This document shows, in pieces, positions 10,529 through 19,430 of a stretch of 64,000 bases of DNA (position 1 is the stretch's first letter; every line of letters starts with the position of its first letter). A program made the position numbers and the translations under genes. Origin of the DNA: Cyanobacteriota bacterium (lineage in GTDB: Bacteria > Acidobacteriota > Vicinamibacteria > Vicinamibacterales > UBA2999); contig JAIEMQ010000041.1 of NCBI GenBank assembly GCA_019752015.1, forward strand, positions 68,469 through 132,468, read 5' to 3'. The notes under the pieces were generated by a model. The model was not told the DNA's origin and did not search any database. It worked only from the letters and a program-made list of their open reading frames with translations.

Positions 10529-10806
10529 ATGGCCACCACCGACGCCACCAATCCCTACGCGCCGCCGAAGACGAGAGTCGTCGATCACGAGCCGAATGAG
10601 CATGGCCTGAAACACCGCGGCGTGGTCGTGATGATCATTTTCGCGATCATCTCCTTCGGCATCTATTACCTGGTGTGGTGGTTCCGGCGCCGGCCCGGAT
10701 TGAACCGCTTGAACTCTCCCCGCAAGCTGCCGTTGTGGCCGCTGCTGAGCCTGATCGCTCTATCCAGTGGGCGATCAACAAGTACGTCCTAGGGCCGAAG
10801 GCTTGA
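10529..10806 (+). pseudogene. DUF4234-like membrane protein with internal deletion
   Basis: The first 70 or so codons read as the start of a small membrane protein (NPYAPPKTRV, then HRGVVVMIIFAIISFGIYYL), typical of DUF4234-type proteins. The frame then changes. Codons of a plausible C-terminus (QWAINKYVLGPKA, stop at 10804-10806) lie in another frame, while the original frame ends at 10792. The body between them is missing, so I read this as a deletion plus frameshift. The terminal TGA overlaps the TTG start of the next gene (TTGA), a trace of former coupling. A TAGACT box at 10513-10518 precedes the start by 10 nt. Confidence 0.55.
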
Positions 10807-11360
10807 GCGCCCGCGTCACCATCCACATGGTCGCCAGTCTCGACGGCTTCATCGCCCGCCGCGACGGCAGCGTGGACTGGCTCGAGACCGCCGACAAGTT
10901 CGAAGGCGGCGAGACCATGACCGCCGAGTTCGTGCAGGAGTTCCTCAAGACGATCGACTGCTACGTGATGGGATCGCGGACCTACGAGACCGCGCTGGCC
11001 TTCGAAGCGAAGGGATTCGGCTGGTCGTACGGCGACAAGCCGACCTTTGTGCTCACCAGTCGGGCGTTGCCGAAGATCAGAGAGACCGTCGAGTTCTATT
11101 CGGGTGATCTGACGCGGCTGGTGAACGAACGATTGAAGCCGGTGTTCCGCAGTATCTGGTTCGTCGGCGGCGGCGCCGTCTCCGGCGAATGCCTGCGCCT
11201 CGGCCTCGCGGACGAAGTGCGCTATTCAATCATGCCCGTGCTCATCGGGGACGGCATCTCCTTCTTCAAAGGCCTGGACAAAGACATCACGCTGCGCCTG
11301 GTGGAGGCCAGGGCTTATGAGAGCGGCATGGTGGCGCTTCGTCACGAGGTGCGGAAATGA
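10803..11360 (+). CDS. Dihydrofolate reductase/RibD C-terminal family protein
   Basis: 185 residues from a TTG at 10803. The fold signature is clear: VTIHMVASLDGFIARRDGSVDWL at the N-terminus, YVMGSRTYETAL in the middle and IWFVGGGAVSGECL for the nucleotide-binding loop. This family covers RibD C-terminal and YwjB/YyaP-like reductases that bind NADPH, and the substrate is unknown. The gene overlaps the decayed membrane gene before it and the lipoprotein gene after it (ATGA), so the three were one transcript. A second, frameshifted member of the family lies at 14276. Confidence 0.8.
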   Translation: MSARVTIHMVASLDGFIARRDGSVDWLETADKFEGGETMTAEFVQEFLKTIDCYVMGSRTYETALAFEAKGFGWSYGDKPTFVLTSRALPKIRETVEFYSGDLTRLVNERLKPVFRSIWFVGGGAVSGECLRLGLADEVRYSIMPVLIGDGISFFKGLDKDITLRLVEARAYESGMVALRHEVRK

Positions 11361-11863
11361 TGCGGCGCGGGTTGGGCATCGCGGTGCTGGTGCTGGCGTC
11401 CGCCGGCTGCGCACACATCCGACCTGTGCACGAATCACGAGCTGAAGCGAGTGGCGGCGCCGGACAGCCAGTGGTTCCTGGTCACCTACCATCGCGAGTG
11501 CCGATCGGTGACGCTGACGACGGCACACGTCAAACGGCGGTGCGGCGAGGATGTCTGTTGATGTCATGGGGCGACAAGCTTCCCGTCGACGCGATCTGGA
11601 AGAGCAACAACGAAATTGCGATCAGCACGATCGATCGGGTCGAGAAGTTCGATGTGCAGGACTCGAAAGCGGCCTGCGGCAGTATCAAGGTCAATTACCA
11701 CTTCCAGTTTCGAAACGAACAGCAGCGAACGGAGGATGAAGCGGTGTTGACGAAGATGCATGCTGCACTCGCCGACGTTGCGCCGTGTCTTGATCAGCTT
11801 ACAAGAGCATCAGTCCCGGCGGCCGTCCGGTGGGTTACATCGACCGCGCGATCGAGAGGGTGA
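11357..11863 (+). CDS. Small putative lipoprotein with two apparent compensating frameshifts
   Basis: 168 residues as read from the ATG at 11357. A lipoprotein signal (MMRRGLGIAVLVLASAGC) is followed by about 44 codons that make little sense. In the +1 frame the same DNA (11427-11558) reads convincingly as CTNHELKRVAAPDSQW and onward to CGEDVC, a pattern common in small lipoproteins with a conserved pair of cysteines. From 11564 the original frame is sensible again (MSWGDKLPVDAIWKSNNE). Two opposite single-base shifts near 11415 and 11560 would explain this. They may be real or assembly errors. It overlaps the upstream reductase gene by 4 nt. Confidence 0.5.
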   Translation: MMRRGLGIAVLVLASAGCAHIRPVHESRAEASGGAGQPVVPGHLPSRVPIGDADDGTRQTAVRRGCLLMSWGDKLPVDAIWKSNNEIAISTIDRVEKFDVQDSKAACGSIKVNYHFQFRNEQQRTEDEAVLTKMHAALADVAPCLDQLTRASVPAAVRWVTSTARSRG

Positions 11864-12030
11864 GCATCGCCCGGCGGTTCAACTGATGCCCGCGTATTCC
11901 GGTGATGCCGGCTGCGCGTTCTCGGTGGAAACCTACGCGACGCAGCGATCTGTCATCCACCTTTGATTTGAAGCCGTCCTATCTCGCCCGCGTCCGCGCG
12001 ACGGTCAAGCAGTAGACCGTATGATGTCGC
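11864..12030 (+). other. Non-coding or degenerate spacer
   Basis: Short open stretches such as DLKPSYLARVRATVKQ (ending with the TAG near 12015) look like the tail of a lost gene, but no full frame exists. A TATGAT box at 12020-12025 serves the next gene. Confidence 0.35.
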
Positions 12031-12447
12031 ATGGCCAAGAGAGTAGAGACTTCGACGCCGGCGAATACACCGGCGCCGATCGGGCCTTACAGTCACATCG
12101 CGAAGGTCGGACAATTCATCACCATCGGCGGCACCGCCGGCTTCAATCCCGCAACCGGCCAGCTCGCCGGGCCTGACGTCGCCGCGCAGGCGAAGCAGAT
12201 CCTTGCGTCGTTTGACGTGATGTTGCGATCGGTGGGGTCTTCGCTCGATCACGTCATTCACGTGAACGTGTTTCTGAGAAACATGAAGGACTTCGAGGAG
12301 ATGAATCGCGCCTACGTGGACATGATGGGCGATCATCGTCCGGCGCGAACCGTGATCGGCGTCGCGGATCTGCCGAAGCCCGGCATCCTGCTGACGATGA
12401 ACCTGACCGCCGTCACAACAGAGCAGGATGCCGTCATCCCGCAATAG
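12031..12447 (+). CDS. ridA: RidA family reactive intermediate deaminase
   Basis: 138 residues, cytosolic. RidA/YjgF proteins hydrolyse reactive enamine/imine intermediates released by PLP enzymes. Signature stretches are APIGPYSHIAKVGQFITIGG, LRSVGSSLDHVIHVNVFLRNM and DHRPARTVIGVADLPKPGILL, where the arginine of PARTVIGV is the usual carboxylate-binding residue. The C-terminal TTEQDAVIPQ extension is a little longer than normal. TATGAT at 12020-12025 ends 5 nt before the ATG and no ribosome-binding site is seen, which fits a leaderless mRNA. Confidence 0.9.
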   Translation: MAKRVETSTPANTPAPIGPYSHIAKVGQFITIGGTAGFNPATGQLAGPDVAAQAKQILASFDVMLRSVGSSLDHVIHVNVFLRNMKDFEEMNRAYVDMMGDHRPARTVIGVADLPKPGILLTMNLTAVTTEQDAVIPQ

Positions 12448-12460
12448 AATTGCGGAGCCA

Positions 12461-13606
12461 ATGACCAATCCGATTCTGTTTCGCGGCCGGCTGGCGATCC
12501 TTGGGTGCGTGGTGGCCGGGGCGGCGGTGTTCGCTCAACGCCCGCCGGGGCCGGTTGAGATCGCGTTCGTCGCCAACGCTGAAGGGGCCGAAGTGGCCAT
12601 CGTGGACATCGCGGCGCGCGCCATCATCGGCAGCATTGCGGTGAACTTCGCGGAAGTCGAGAGCGAAGGACCGGGCGCGCCGAACTATGCGCAGGATACC
12701 GACGTCTCACCCGATGGCCGCACGCTCTACGTATCGCGCGGCTACCTCGGTGATGTTGCCGCCTTCGACATCCCCAGCGGCCGTCCGCTCTGGACGCGGC
12801 CGCTGAACACGATGCGCGCCGATCACATGACGCTGACGCGCGACGGCCGGCAGCTGTTCGTCTCGGCCTTCGTCGACAATCGCGTCTACAGGCTCGACAC
12901 CGCTACCGGCAACATCACCGGCCATTTCGTCAGCGGCATCTTCCCGCACGACATCAAGGTGTCGAAAGACGGCACGCGGTTGTTCAATAGCAGCCTCGGA
13001 CAAATGCCCTCTTTCCCCGTGCCGCCGAGCATGCGTCCACTCGAGAAGCCGGAAGTGCCGGTACAGCTCACGATCGCCGACGCCGCCACTCTCGCCATTC
13101 GCGATCGCATCCCGATGGGTATCGCAATGCGTCCCTGGCAGTTCAACGCCGATGAGACCGGCATCTACGCCTTGCTGTCGAATCAACACGCCGTTGTCTA
13201 CTACGATCTGGCCGCGAGGAAGGTGAGTCGTCGTCTCGATCTACCCGTCAAGCCGGGCGTCACCGTAAAGGATTGGGATTTCGAAGCGCCATTGCACGGA
13301 CTCGCGTTGACGGAGGATGGCTCGACGTTGTGTCTCGCCGGCCGCGGATCGGATTACGCCGCATTGGTCCGTGCGCCCGCGTTGACGCTGATCGCGACCG
13401 TTCCAGTTGGCGATGGCCCCGGCTGGGCCGAAACCGCGGAAGATGGACGCACGTGCCTGATCGCGAACACGCGCAGCGACGACCTGTCGTTCGTGTCGAT
13501 CGCCGATCGGAAGGAAGTGCGTCGCCTGCCGATCGGCAACGGGCCCAAGCACATCACCGTCGCCAAGATTCCTGCGGCGGTCGTTGCCGAAGTGAAAGCG
13601 CGATAA
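12461..13606 (+). CDS. Secreted YVTN/NHL-type beta-propeller protein
   Basis: 381 residues from the ATG at 12461, followed by a signal peptide (RGRLAILGCVVAGAAVFA). Repeated blades such as VAFVANAEGAEVAIVD, VSPDGRTLYVSRGYLGDV, LTRDGRQLFVSAFVDN, VSKDGTRLFNSS and CLIANTRSDDLSFVSI are the 40-residue YVTN pattern with SPDG/TRDG turns. Probably a periplasmic seven-bladed propeller of unknown ligand. TAGAAT at 12445-12450 lies 10 nt before the start. Confidence 0.8.
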   Translation: MTNPILFRGRLAILGCVVAGAAVFAQRPPGPVEIAFVANAEGAEVAIVDIAARAIIGSIAVNFAEVESEGPGAPNYAQDTDVSPDGRTLYVSRGYLGDVAAFDIPSGRPLWTRPLNTMRADHMTLTRDGRQLFVSAFVDNRVYRLDTATGNITGHFVSGIFPHDIKVSKDGTRLFNSSLGQMPSFPVPPSMRPLEKPEVPVQLTIADAATLAIRDRIPMGIAMRPWQFNADETGIYALLSNQHAVVYYDLAARKVSRRLDLPVKPGVTVKDWDFEAPLHGLALTEDGSTLCLAGRGSDYAALVRAPALTLIATVPVGDGPGWAETAEDGRTCLIANTRSDDLSFVSIADRKEVRRLPIGNGPKHITVAKIPAAVVAEVKAR

Positions 13607-13687
13607 GCGTAGGGAGCCGGGAACATCACGACATCACGCGTCACATCGTTCGCCCCGCAATTTATCGTCGACGACCTCGACCGATCG

Positions 13688-13996
13688 ATGGCGTATTACA
13701 CAAAGCTCGGCTTCACCTTCGATGAGCCGTGGGAAGGTTTCTACGCGATCGGGCGGATCGATGGATTGGAACTTCACCTGAAGGCGGCCGACAAGAATGA
13801 GGAGGACCGTCAGTGCCGCCGCGATCGGGAGCACCTGGACGCCGCCGCCGGTGTGGATGGCGTCGAGGCGTTTTACGATCGCTGCGTCGCCAACGGCGTG
13901 ACGATCGTCCGGGCGCTCGCAGCAACGGAGTGGGGGACCAAGGATTTCTATATTTCTGATCCCGACGGCTACATCATTTCTTTCGGCGGTCGATGA
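13688..13996 (+). CDS. VOC (glyoxalase/bleomycin-resistance) family protein, start uncertain
   Basis: 102 residues from the ATG at 13688: MAYYTKLGFTFDEPWEGFYAIGR..., EHLDAAAGVDGVEAFYDRC and KDFYISDPDGYIISFGG, a one-domain VOC protein. Coding similarity continues upstream in frame (TSFAPQFIVDDLDRS), so about 15-20 N-terminal residues, including the first beta strand, are encoded before 13688. Yet no ATG, GTG or TTG exists between the in-frame TAG near 13610 and 13688. An ATC at 13625 preceded by GGGAG is the only candidate. Either a rare start codon is used or the original start is mutated. Confidence 0.6.
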   Translation: MAYYTKLGFTFDEPWEGFYAIGRIDGLELHLKAADKNEEDRQCRRDREHLDAAAGVDGVEAFYDRCVANGVTIVRALAATEWGTKDFYISDPDGYIISFGGR

Positions 13997-14274
13997 TGAC
14001 GATGAATAAGACTGTGGATGTGAACGCGCTACGTCGGCCGTGAGGCGGTCCCGCCGGATTCGGCGACGTCCGGTCGACGTTTCCCGAGCCCACTGGGGGC
14101 AACGCGCGTCATTTTATTCAGGGCGATCGTGGCGTCTCCGAGTGGACCCTCACCGGGACGCGAGCGGATGGGGCGCGCGTCGAGGTCAACGGTTGCGACG
14201 TGTTCACGTTTCGCGACGGCAAGATTGCCGTGAAGAACTCCTATCGCAAGAACCGGCCCGTATCGATCCGCTAG
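13997..14274 (+). pseudogene. SnoaL/NTF2-like protein remnant
   Basis: Two conceptual pieces in different frames: YVGREAVPPDSAT (around 14029-14070) and, after a frame change near 14100, GNARHFIQGDRGVSEWTLTG followed by EVNGCDVFTFRDGKIAVKNS and the stop at 14272-14274. The second piece is the typical C-terminal half of a SnoaL-like ketosteroid-isomerase-fold protein. The N-terminal helix region is absent. The coding remnant runs directly into the next gene. Confidence 0.55.
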
Positions 14275-14275
14275 C

Positions 14276-14805
14276 ATGCGCAAGGTCATCGTCCACATCG
14301 GGACCAGCGCAGACGGCTACATCGCGCGGCCCGATGGCGATCTCGAGTGGCTGACGTCGCGTCCCGCCCCCAAGGGCTTCTACGGGATGAACGCCTTCAT
14401 GAAAACGATCGACCTGAAGGTGCTGGGCAGGAAGACATCGAGATCAGCCTGGAGCTTGGCGCGAAGTTCGGCGCGAAGGACCCCGCCATCGTGTTTTCGC
14501 GACAGCGGTCTCCGAACACGCTGCCGGCCGGTGTGGACTGGGTGAGCGAGGACATCGGGCCCTACATGCAACGTGTCTGCGCGAAGCCCGGCAAGGACAT
14601 CTGGCTGATGGGCGGCGGCGAAATCATTGCGTCGTTCCTCGACGCGAGGGCGATTGACGAATTCGTGGTCAGCGTCGCCCCGGTGTTCATTGGTGACGGC
14701 TTGCCGCTGATCGCGCGCCGGCACCGCCATACCCCGTTGGAGTTAATCGCCTCGCAACGCTTCGAAGACGGCCTCGTCCAGAATCACTATCGCGTCGGCC
14801 GCTAG
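14276..14805 (+). pseudogene. Dihydrofolate reductase/RibD-like protein with one frameshift
   Basis: Starts MRKVIVHIGTSADGYIARPD (ATG 14276). The frame is lost at about 14438, where TFEISLEL would be restored by adding one T. The rest (GAKFGAKDPAIVFSRQR, then DIWLMGGGEIIASFLD and VFIGDGLPLIARRH) runs in the other frame to the TAG at 14803-14805. With one base added it would be a normal protein of about 176 residues, so this is either a recent lesion or a base-call error. It overlaps the convergent J-domain gene by 4 nt. Confidence 0.65.
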
Positions 14806-15566
14806 CGGGGCGGACGAAGCGCATCGAGCCGGTTGGTCGCGACCAGGATGTCGCGGTTCAAGCGGCGCACCATGTCCTGGATCAAATCGTTGCCCTTCGC
14901 CGCTTCGTCGTCGACCATCGCCTTCAACTTCCAGAGCGACGTGTCTCTGAGCGCGGCGAGATCGCCGGACAGCGACAGCAATTGATCTTCGATCTGTTCG
15001 ATGCGGCGGCTCAATCGTGCCCGGAGCGCGTCTTGATCCGTGCCTGGAACGGCATCGGGGCTTCGTTCCCACGCTTGGAGGATCGCGCGCAGCTGTTCTT
15101 CGTCCCCTGACGCATAGGCGCGGTTCGCCTCGATCATCAGCGAGTGCCGCCGCTGACGAGCCTCGTCGTCTTCTGCGAGATCGGGGTGGATCGCTTTTGC
15201 CACATCGCGGAACAGCTTACGAACGGCGTCGGTGGTGAGCGAACGCATCGTCGACTCCGGCGCGATCCCAATCGGCGGCTCGTTCGTCGTCTCCGCGTTG
15301 GCGACGCGGTCGGACAGGATGCCGAGCTCCGCCTCCGCCAAAGCGAGCTCCAGCGCGTCGAGCTGCTCGTGAAGCCGGCCAACCTGTTGACGATAACGGA
15401 TTCGGAACGCGTCGAGCCCGGCGCGCACCCTGGTGTGCTCAGCATGCCGCGCCGCGAGCTCGGTTTCGAGCTCGGCGACGCGCGTGCGCAGGGTGTCGAG
15501 GTCGTTGCGGCGAGGCCGATCGCTCGGCACCAGCGTGGCCACTGTCTGATGATATCGTGGTCGCAT
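14802..15566 (-). CDS. Coiled-coil protein with J domain
   Basis: 254 residues. An N-terminal coiled coil (residues 20-85, rich in RVAELETELAAR-type heptads) leads to a J-domain-like segment at about 105-155: KLFRDVAKAIHPDLAEDDEARQ carries the HPD tripeptide required to stimulate Hsp70 ATPase. A second coiled coil (SRRIEQIEDQLLSLSGDLA) follows. No zinc-finger or client domain of classical DnaJ is present, so it is probably a specialised co-chaperone. It has no export signal. It is head to head with the DUF885 gene, with only 16 nt between starts. Confidence 0.75.
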   Translation of the reverse strand: MRPRYHQTVATLVPSDRPRRNDLDTLRTRVAELETELAARHAEHTRVRAGLDAFRIRYRQQVGRLHEQLDALELALAEAELGILSDRVANAETTNEPPIGIAPESTMRSLTTDAVRKLFRDVAKAIHPDLAEDDEARQRRHSLMIEANRAYASGDEEQLRAILQAWERSPDAVPGTDQDALRARLSRRIEQIEDQLLSLSGDLAALRDTSLWKLKAMVDDEAAKGNDLIQDMVRRLNRDILVATNRLDALRPPR

Positions 15567-15582
15567 TTTTCAGAGGTGACTC

Positions 15583-17436
15583 GTGCCGTATCCGATGATG
15601 AACCGCCGCGAAGCGCTCGCGGCCCTTACGTCCACCGCCGCATTACCCCTGATTCAGGCGTGCAGCTCTTCATCCACGCCGCCCGCTACCGCAAAGCCGG
15701 ACAACAGCGCTGCGGCGAAAGCGCTGCTCGACAAGATCGGCGAGAGCTATCTGCGCTTCGCGCCTGAAGGCGCGACGTCGCTCGGCATCGACACCGGCGC
15801 GCGCGCGGCGCTGCGCTCGCAGCTCGCCGATCGGTCCGCCGGGGGCCAGCAGAAGATCGCCGATCAGGTGCGGAAGGATCTGGAGCGGGCGAAGGCGTTT
15901 GATACCAACGGCCTCGATCACGCAACTCGCACGAGCGTCGAAGTCGTGCGCAGCGCGTATGCGATCGCGGCGGAAGGTTTCGCGCTGCCGTACGGCGACA
16001 TCACGGTCGGCAGCTGGCGCAACACTCCATACGTCGTCATCCAGAACGTCGGCGCGTATCTCGATACGCCGCGGTTTCTCGACAGCGATCATCCGATCGA
16101 GACCGCTGCCGACGCCGATGCGTATCTGTCGCGGCTGCAGTCCTACGCGAAGCAGCTCGATGGCGAGCTGGGCCGGATCCAGGCGGCGCGCGGCAAAGGC
16201 CTCGTCCCGCCAGCGTTTCTGATCGACAAGGCGTTGTCGCAGATTCGAGTGTCGGCGAAGAACGCCCGCGCCGGCGGGTCGGTCGTCGAATCGATCGAAC
16301 GCCGCACCAAGGCGAAGTCGATTCCCGGCGACTGGGCGGCGCGCGCCCGCGCGATCGCATCGAAAGAGATTGCGCCGGCGCTCGATCGCCAGATCGCCGA
16401 GCTCGAAGAGCAGCGGAGAGTTGCGAAGGACGACGCCGGCATGTGGGCGCGGCCGAACGGTGACGACTTCTATCGCTGGGCGCTCAAGGCGTCGACGACG
16501 ACGGCGATGACGCCGGATGAAGTGCACGAAATGGGGCAGCGCGAGCTGAAAGAGCTGCACGCGCAGATGGACGCCATCTTCAAGACGATCGGCTACACGC
16601 AAGGTACTGTCGGCGAGCGCATGACGGCGCTGGCCAAAGATCCGAAGTATCAATTCGCGGAGGGCGACAAGGGCAGAGCTGAAATTCTCGCCTTCATTCA
16701 GGAGCGGCTGATGTGGATCCGCTCGCAGCTGCCGCGCGCGTTCAACACGCTCGTCAATCCCAACATGGAAGTGAAGCGCCTGCCTCCGGAGGAAGAGCCG
16801 GGCGCGCCAACCGCGTACGGCGGCGCGGGATCGATCGATGGAAAGATCCCGGGGAAGTACTGGATCAATCTCCGAACGACGTCGCTGCACAGCAGGTTCA
16901 GCCTGGCCGATCTGACCTTCCACGAATCGATCCCCGGCCACATCTGGCAGGGCGAATACACGCACGAGATGCCGCTGATCCGCCAGCTGCTCGCGTTCAA
17001 CGCCTATTCAGAAGGCTGGGCGCTGTATGCGCAGCAGCTCGCCGATGAACTGGGCGCGTATGAAAAAGATCCGGTCGGCAAGCTTGGGTATCTGCAGGCG
17101 ATCTCGTTCCGCGCCTGCCGCCTCGTGGTCGACACCGGCATTCACGCGAAGAAGTGGACACGCGAACAGGGCGTGAAGTTCTTCGTCGAGGTCAACGGCT
17201 CGAACCCGATGGAAGTGGCGAGCGAAGTGGACCGCTACTGCTCGTGGCCGGGACAAGCGTGCGGATACAAGGTCGGCCACAGCGAGATCAATCGCCAGCG
17301 CGAGAGAGCGAAGACGGCGCTCGGAACGAAATACGATCTGAAGGCGTTCGACGACAGCATCGTGCGCGGCGGCAACGTGCCGCTCGACGTGCTGGCGAAG
17401 AACGTCGACGAATACATTCGCTCATCGAAAGCCTGA
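15583..17436 (+). CDS. DUF885 family secreted metallopeptidase-like protein
   Basis: 617 residues from the GTG at 15583 (AGGTG upstream). The N-terminus has a twin-arginine-like signal ending in a lipobox-like cysteine (MNRREALAALTSTAALPLIQAC), so it is probably exported. The DUF885 family is zincin-like: the motif HESIPGH at about residue 446 and the downstream EGWALYAQQL (residues near 475) supply the expected H-E-x-x-x-H and glutamate ligands. DRYCSWPGQACGYKVG near the C-terminus is also typical. It likely cleaves peptides in the periplasm. The beta-helix gene starts 2 nt downstream, so the two are co-transcribed. Confidence 0.83.
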   Translation: MPYPMMNRREALAALTSTAALPLIQACSSSSTPPATAKPDNSAAAKALLDKIGESYLRFAPEGATSLGIDTGARAALRSQLADRSAGGQQKIADQVRKDLERAKAFDTNGLDHATRTSVEVVRSAYAIAAEGFALPYGDITVGSWRNTPYVVIQNVGAYLDTPRFLDSDHPIETAADADAYLSRLQSYAKQLDGELGRIQAARGKGLVPPAFLIDKALSQIRVSAKNARAGGSVVESIERRTKAKSIPGDWAARARAIASKEIAPALDRQIAELEEQRRVAKDDAGMWARPNGDDFYRWALKASTTTAMTPDEVHEMGQRELKELHAQMDAIFKTIGYTQGTVGERMTALAKDPKYQFAEGDKGRAEILAFIQERLMWIRSQLPRAFNTLVNPNMEVKRLPPEEEPGAPTAYGGAGSIDGKIPGKYWINLRTTSLHSRFSLADLTFHESIPGHIWQGEYTHEMPLIRQLLAFNAYSEGWALYAQQLADELGAYEKDPVGKLGYLQAISFRACRLVVDTGIHAKKWTREQGVKFFVEVNGSNPMEVASEVDRYCSWPGQACGYKVGHSEINRQRERAKTALGTKYDLKAFDDSIVRGGNVPLDVLAKNVDEYIRSSKA

Positions 17437-17438
17437 CG

Positions 17439-19412
17439 ATGAGGGGCATCCTTCGGCTGTCCGTCGCGTGCCTCATGATTGGAGCCGGGCCGGCCGGTTC
17501 GGCGCAGCACACACCGAATACCGTCACTCCAGGCGAACTCTTCGTCGAGCCGCCGACGCTGATCAACCTCGGTTTCGAATGGCGGATCGACGGGGACGCC
17601 AATCGCAACGCGAAGGTGGAGGTGTCGTACCGCAAGGGAAGTGAAGGCAATTGGCGTGCGGGCATGCCGCTGCTGCGCCTGCAGGGGGAGAAGACGACGC
17701 AGCCTAATGTCTTCAGCCTGGTGTCGCCGAACATGTTCGCGGGCAGCATCCTCGATCTCGAACCCGACACCGCGTACGAAGCGCGTTTCGTGTTGAGCGA
17801 TCCCGATGGCGTCACCGGATCGGCCGCCGATCGATCGCGGACGGTGACTGTTCGGACTCGACCCGAGCCAAAGCCTGCTGACGGCGGCAAGGTGTATCAC
17901 GTCTATCCGGTCGGGCACACGGGAACGAAGATCGAGCCGGCCTTCACCGGCATCATGTGCGCCTACAACTACTACTGCGGCGCCGGCGACACCGCGCCCG
18001 GCGGCCGGCCGCGCGTGAAAGCCGGCGACGTGATCCTCGTTCACGCGGGCACATACGCGTATCGATACGATCTGTACGCGAATCAGACGACGATCAACGC
18101 GACGACGACGTTCGAAGGCACGTATTACCTGACGGCCGACGGCACTCCTGAAAAACCGATCGTGATCAAAGCCGCGGGCGATGGCGAGGTGATCATCGAC
18201 GGGCGTAACAATTTCAATCTCTTCAACGTCAAGGCCGCCGACTACAACTACTTCGAAGGCATCACGTTCAGGAACACGGCGATTGCGATCTGGGCCGGCA
18301 CGCAGTTCATTGCCGGATCGAAAGGCCTGACGGTCAAGCGCTGCCGCTTCGACCAGGTCGGCATCGGCGTGTTCACGAACTACTCGGGCTCGAGCAACTT
18401 CTACATTGCCGACAGCGTGTTTCTTGGCCGCAATGACTCGAAGCATTTGATCGGATGGAATGGCCAGTTCTGGGAACAGTTCAACGGCGTCGAGGGCCAG
18501 GAGTTTCCGCCGATCCTGAAGTCGTACACCGGCATTCGTCTCTACGGCGGCGGCCACGTCGTCGCCTTCAACTACGTCGCCGACTTTCACGACGGCATCG
18601 ACACCGAGATGTATGGCATGCCGGATGGCTCGCATCCGATCGACGGGCCGTCGTATCCACCGCGCGAGTTCTGGGATCGCCGGCCGGTGGCGATCGACAT
18701 CTACAACAACTACATCACCAACGCGCACGACAACTCGATCGAGATGGACGGCAGCATGCACAACATCCGCCTGATGCGGAACGTGCTGATCAACTCCGCG
18801 TCGCATCCGATGTCGACGCAGCCGTCGGTGGGCGGCCCGATCTACTGGATCCGGAACATCGTCTATCACGCGCCGGGCGGATCGACGCGCATGACCGCGG
18901 GCTCGCCGGGCGTGATGTTCTATCACAACACCGTTACCACGGAGACGAGCGCGGCGACGTCGGCGAATTCACATTGGCGCAACAACCTGATGCTCGGCCA
19001 GAACGACGCGGCGGCGATTTTCACCGTCAACACCAGCACGCCATACAGCTCGTCGGATTACAACGGCTTCCGCCCGAATACGGCCGCGAAGGTGGCGTTT
19101 CAGTGGAACACGACAGGATTCGCGTCGCTGGCCGAGTACTCGAAAGCGACCGGCCAAGATCAGCACAGCCTGACGCTCGACTACGACGTGTTCGTGAACG
19201 TGCCGAAGCTCGATCGCGATCCGAAGACGGTGCAGCGCCTCTACGATCTCAAGGATCGTGATTTCCGGTTGAAGGCGGGAGCGGTGGCGATCGATCGTGG
19301 CATTGCGATCCCGAATATCAATGACGGCTTCGCGGGCAAGGCGCCCGATCTCGGCGCGCTCGAAGCGGGCCAGCCGTTGCCGGTGTACGGCCCGCGACCA
19401 GACACGCGCTGA
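17439..19412 (+). CDS. Secreted right-handed beta-helix protein
   Basis: 657 residues from the ATG at 17439, 2 nt after the previous stop. Signal peptide MRGILRLSVACLMIGAGPAGSA. Residues 25-140 look like a fibronectin type III-type sandwich (FEWRIDGDANRNAKVEVSYR, LEPDTAYEARFVLSDPDG). The rest is a pectate-lyase-like parallel beta helix: GDVILVHAGTYAYRY, YNYFEGITFRNTAIAIW, VAFNYVADFHDGIDTE, DIYNNYITNAHDNSIEMDGS and YHNTVTTE. The end DRGIAIPNINDGFAGKAPDLGALEAG is common in this group. Many members bind or cleave polysaccharide, but no substrate can be named here. Confidence 0.82.
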   Translation: MRGILRLSVACLMIGAGPAGSAQHTPNTVTPGELFVEPPTLINLGFEWRIDGDANRNAKVEVSYRKGSEGNWRAGMPLLRLQGEKTTQPNVFSLVSPNMFAGSILDLEPDTAYEARFVLSDPDGVTGSAADRSRTVTVRTRPEPKPADGGKVYHVYPVGHTGTKIEPAFTGIMCAYNYYCGAGDTAPGGRPRVKAGDVILVHAGTYAYRYDLYANQTTINATTTFEGTYYLTADGTPEKPIVIKAAGDGEVIIDGRNNFNLFNVKAADYNYFEGITFRNTAIAIWAGTQFIAGSKGLTVKRCRFDQVGIGVFTNYSGSSNFYIADSVFLGRNDSKHLIGWNGQFWEQFNGVEGQEFPPILKSYTGIRLYGGGHVVAFNYVADFHDGIDTEMYGMPDGSHPIDGPSYPPREFWDRRPVAIDIYNNYITNAHDNSIEMDGSMHNIRLMRNVLINSASHPMSTQPSVGGPIYWIRNIVYHAPGGSTRMTAGSPGVMFYHNTVTTETSAATSANSHWRNNLMLGQNDAAAIFTVNTSTPYSSSDYNGFRPNTAAKVAFQWNTTGFASLAEYSKATGQDQHSLTLDYDVFVNVPKLDRDPKTVQRLYDLKDRDFRLKAGAVAIDRGIAIPNINDGFAGKAPDLGALEAGQPLPVYGPRPDTR

Positions 19413-19430
19413 TATGATCGTCTGTATTCG

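Noticed and set aside
17235-18926. 563-codon open frame antisense to the beta-helix gene
   Set aside because: Composition is that of a reverse-frame shadow, and it overlaps two well-supported genes.
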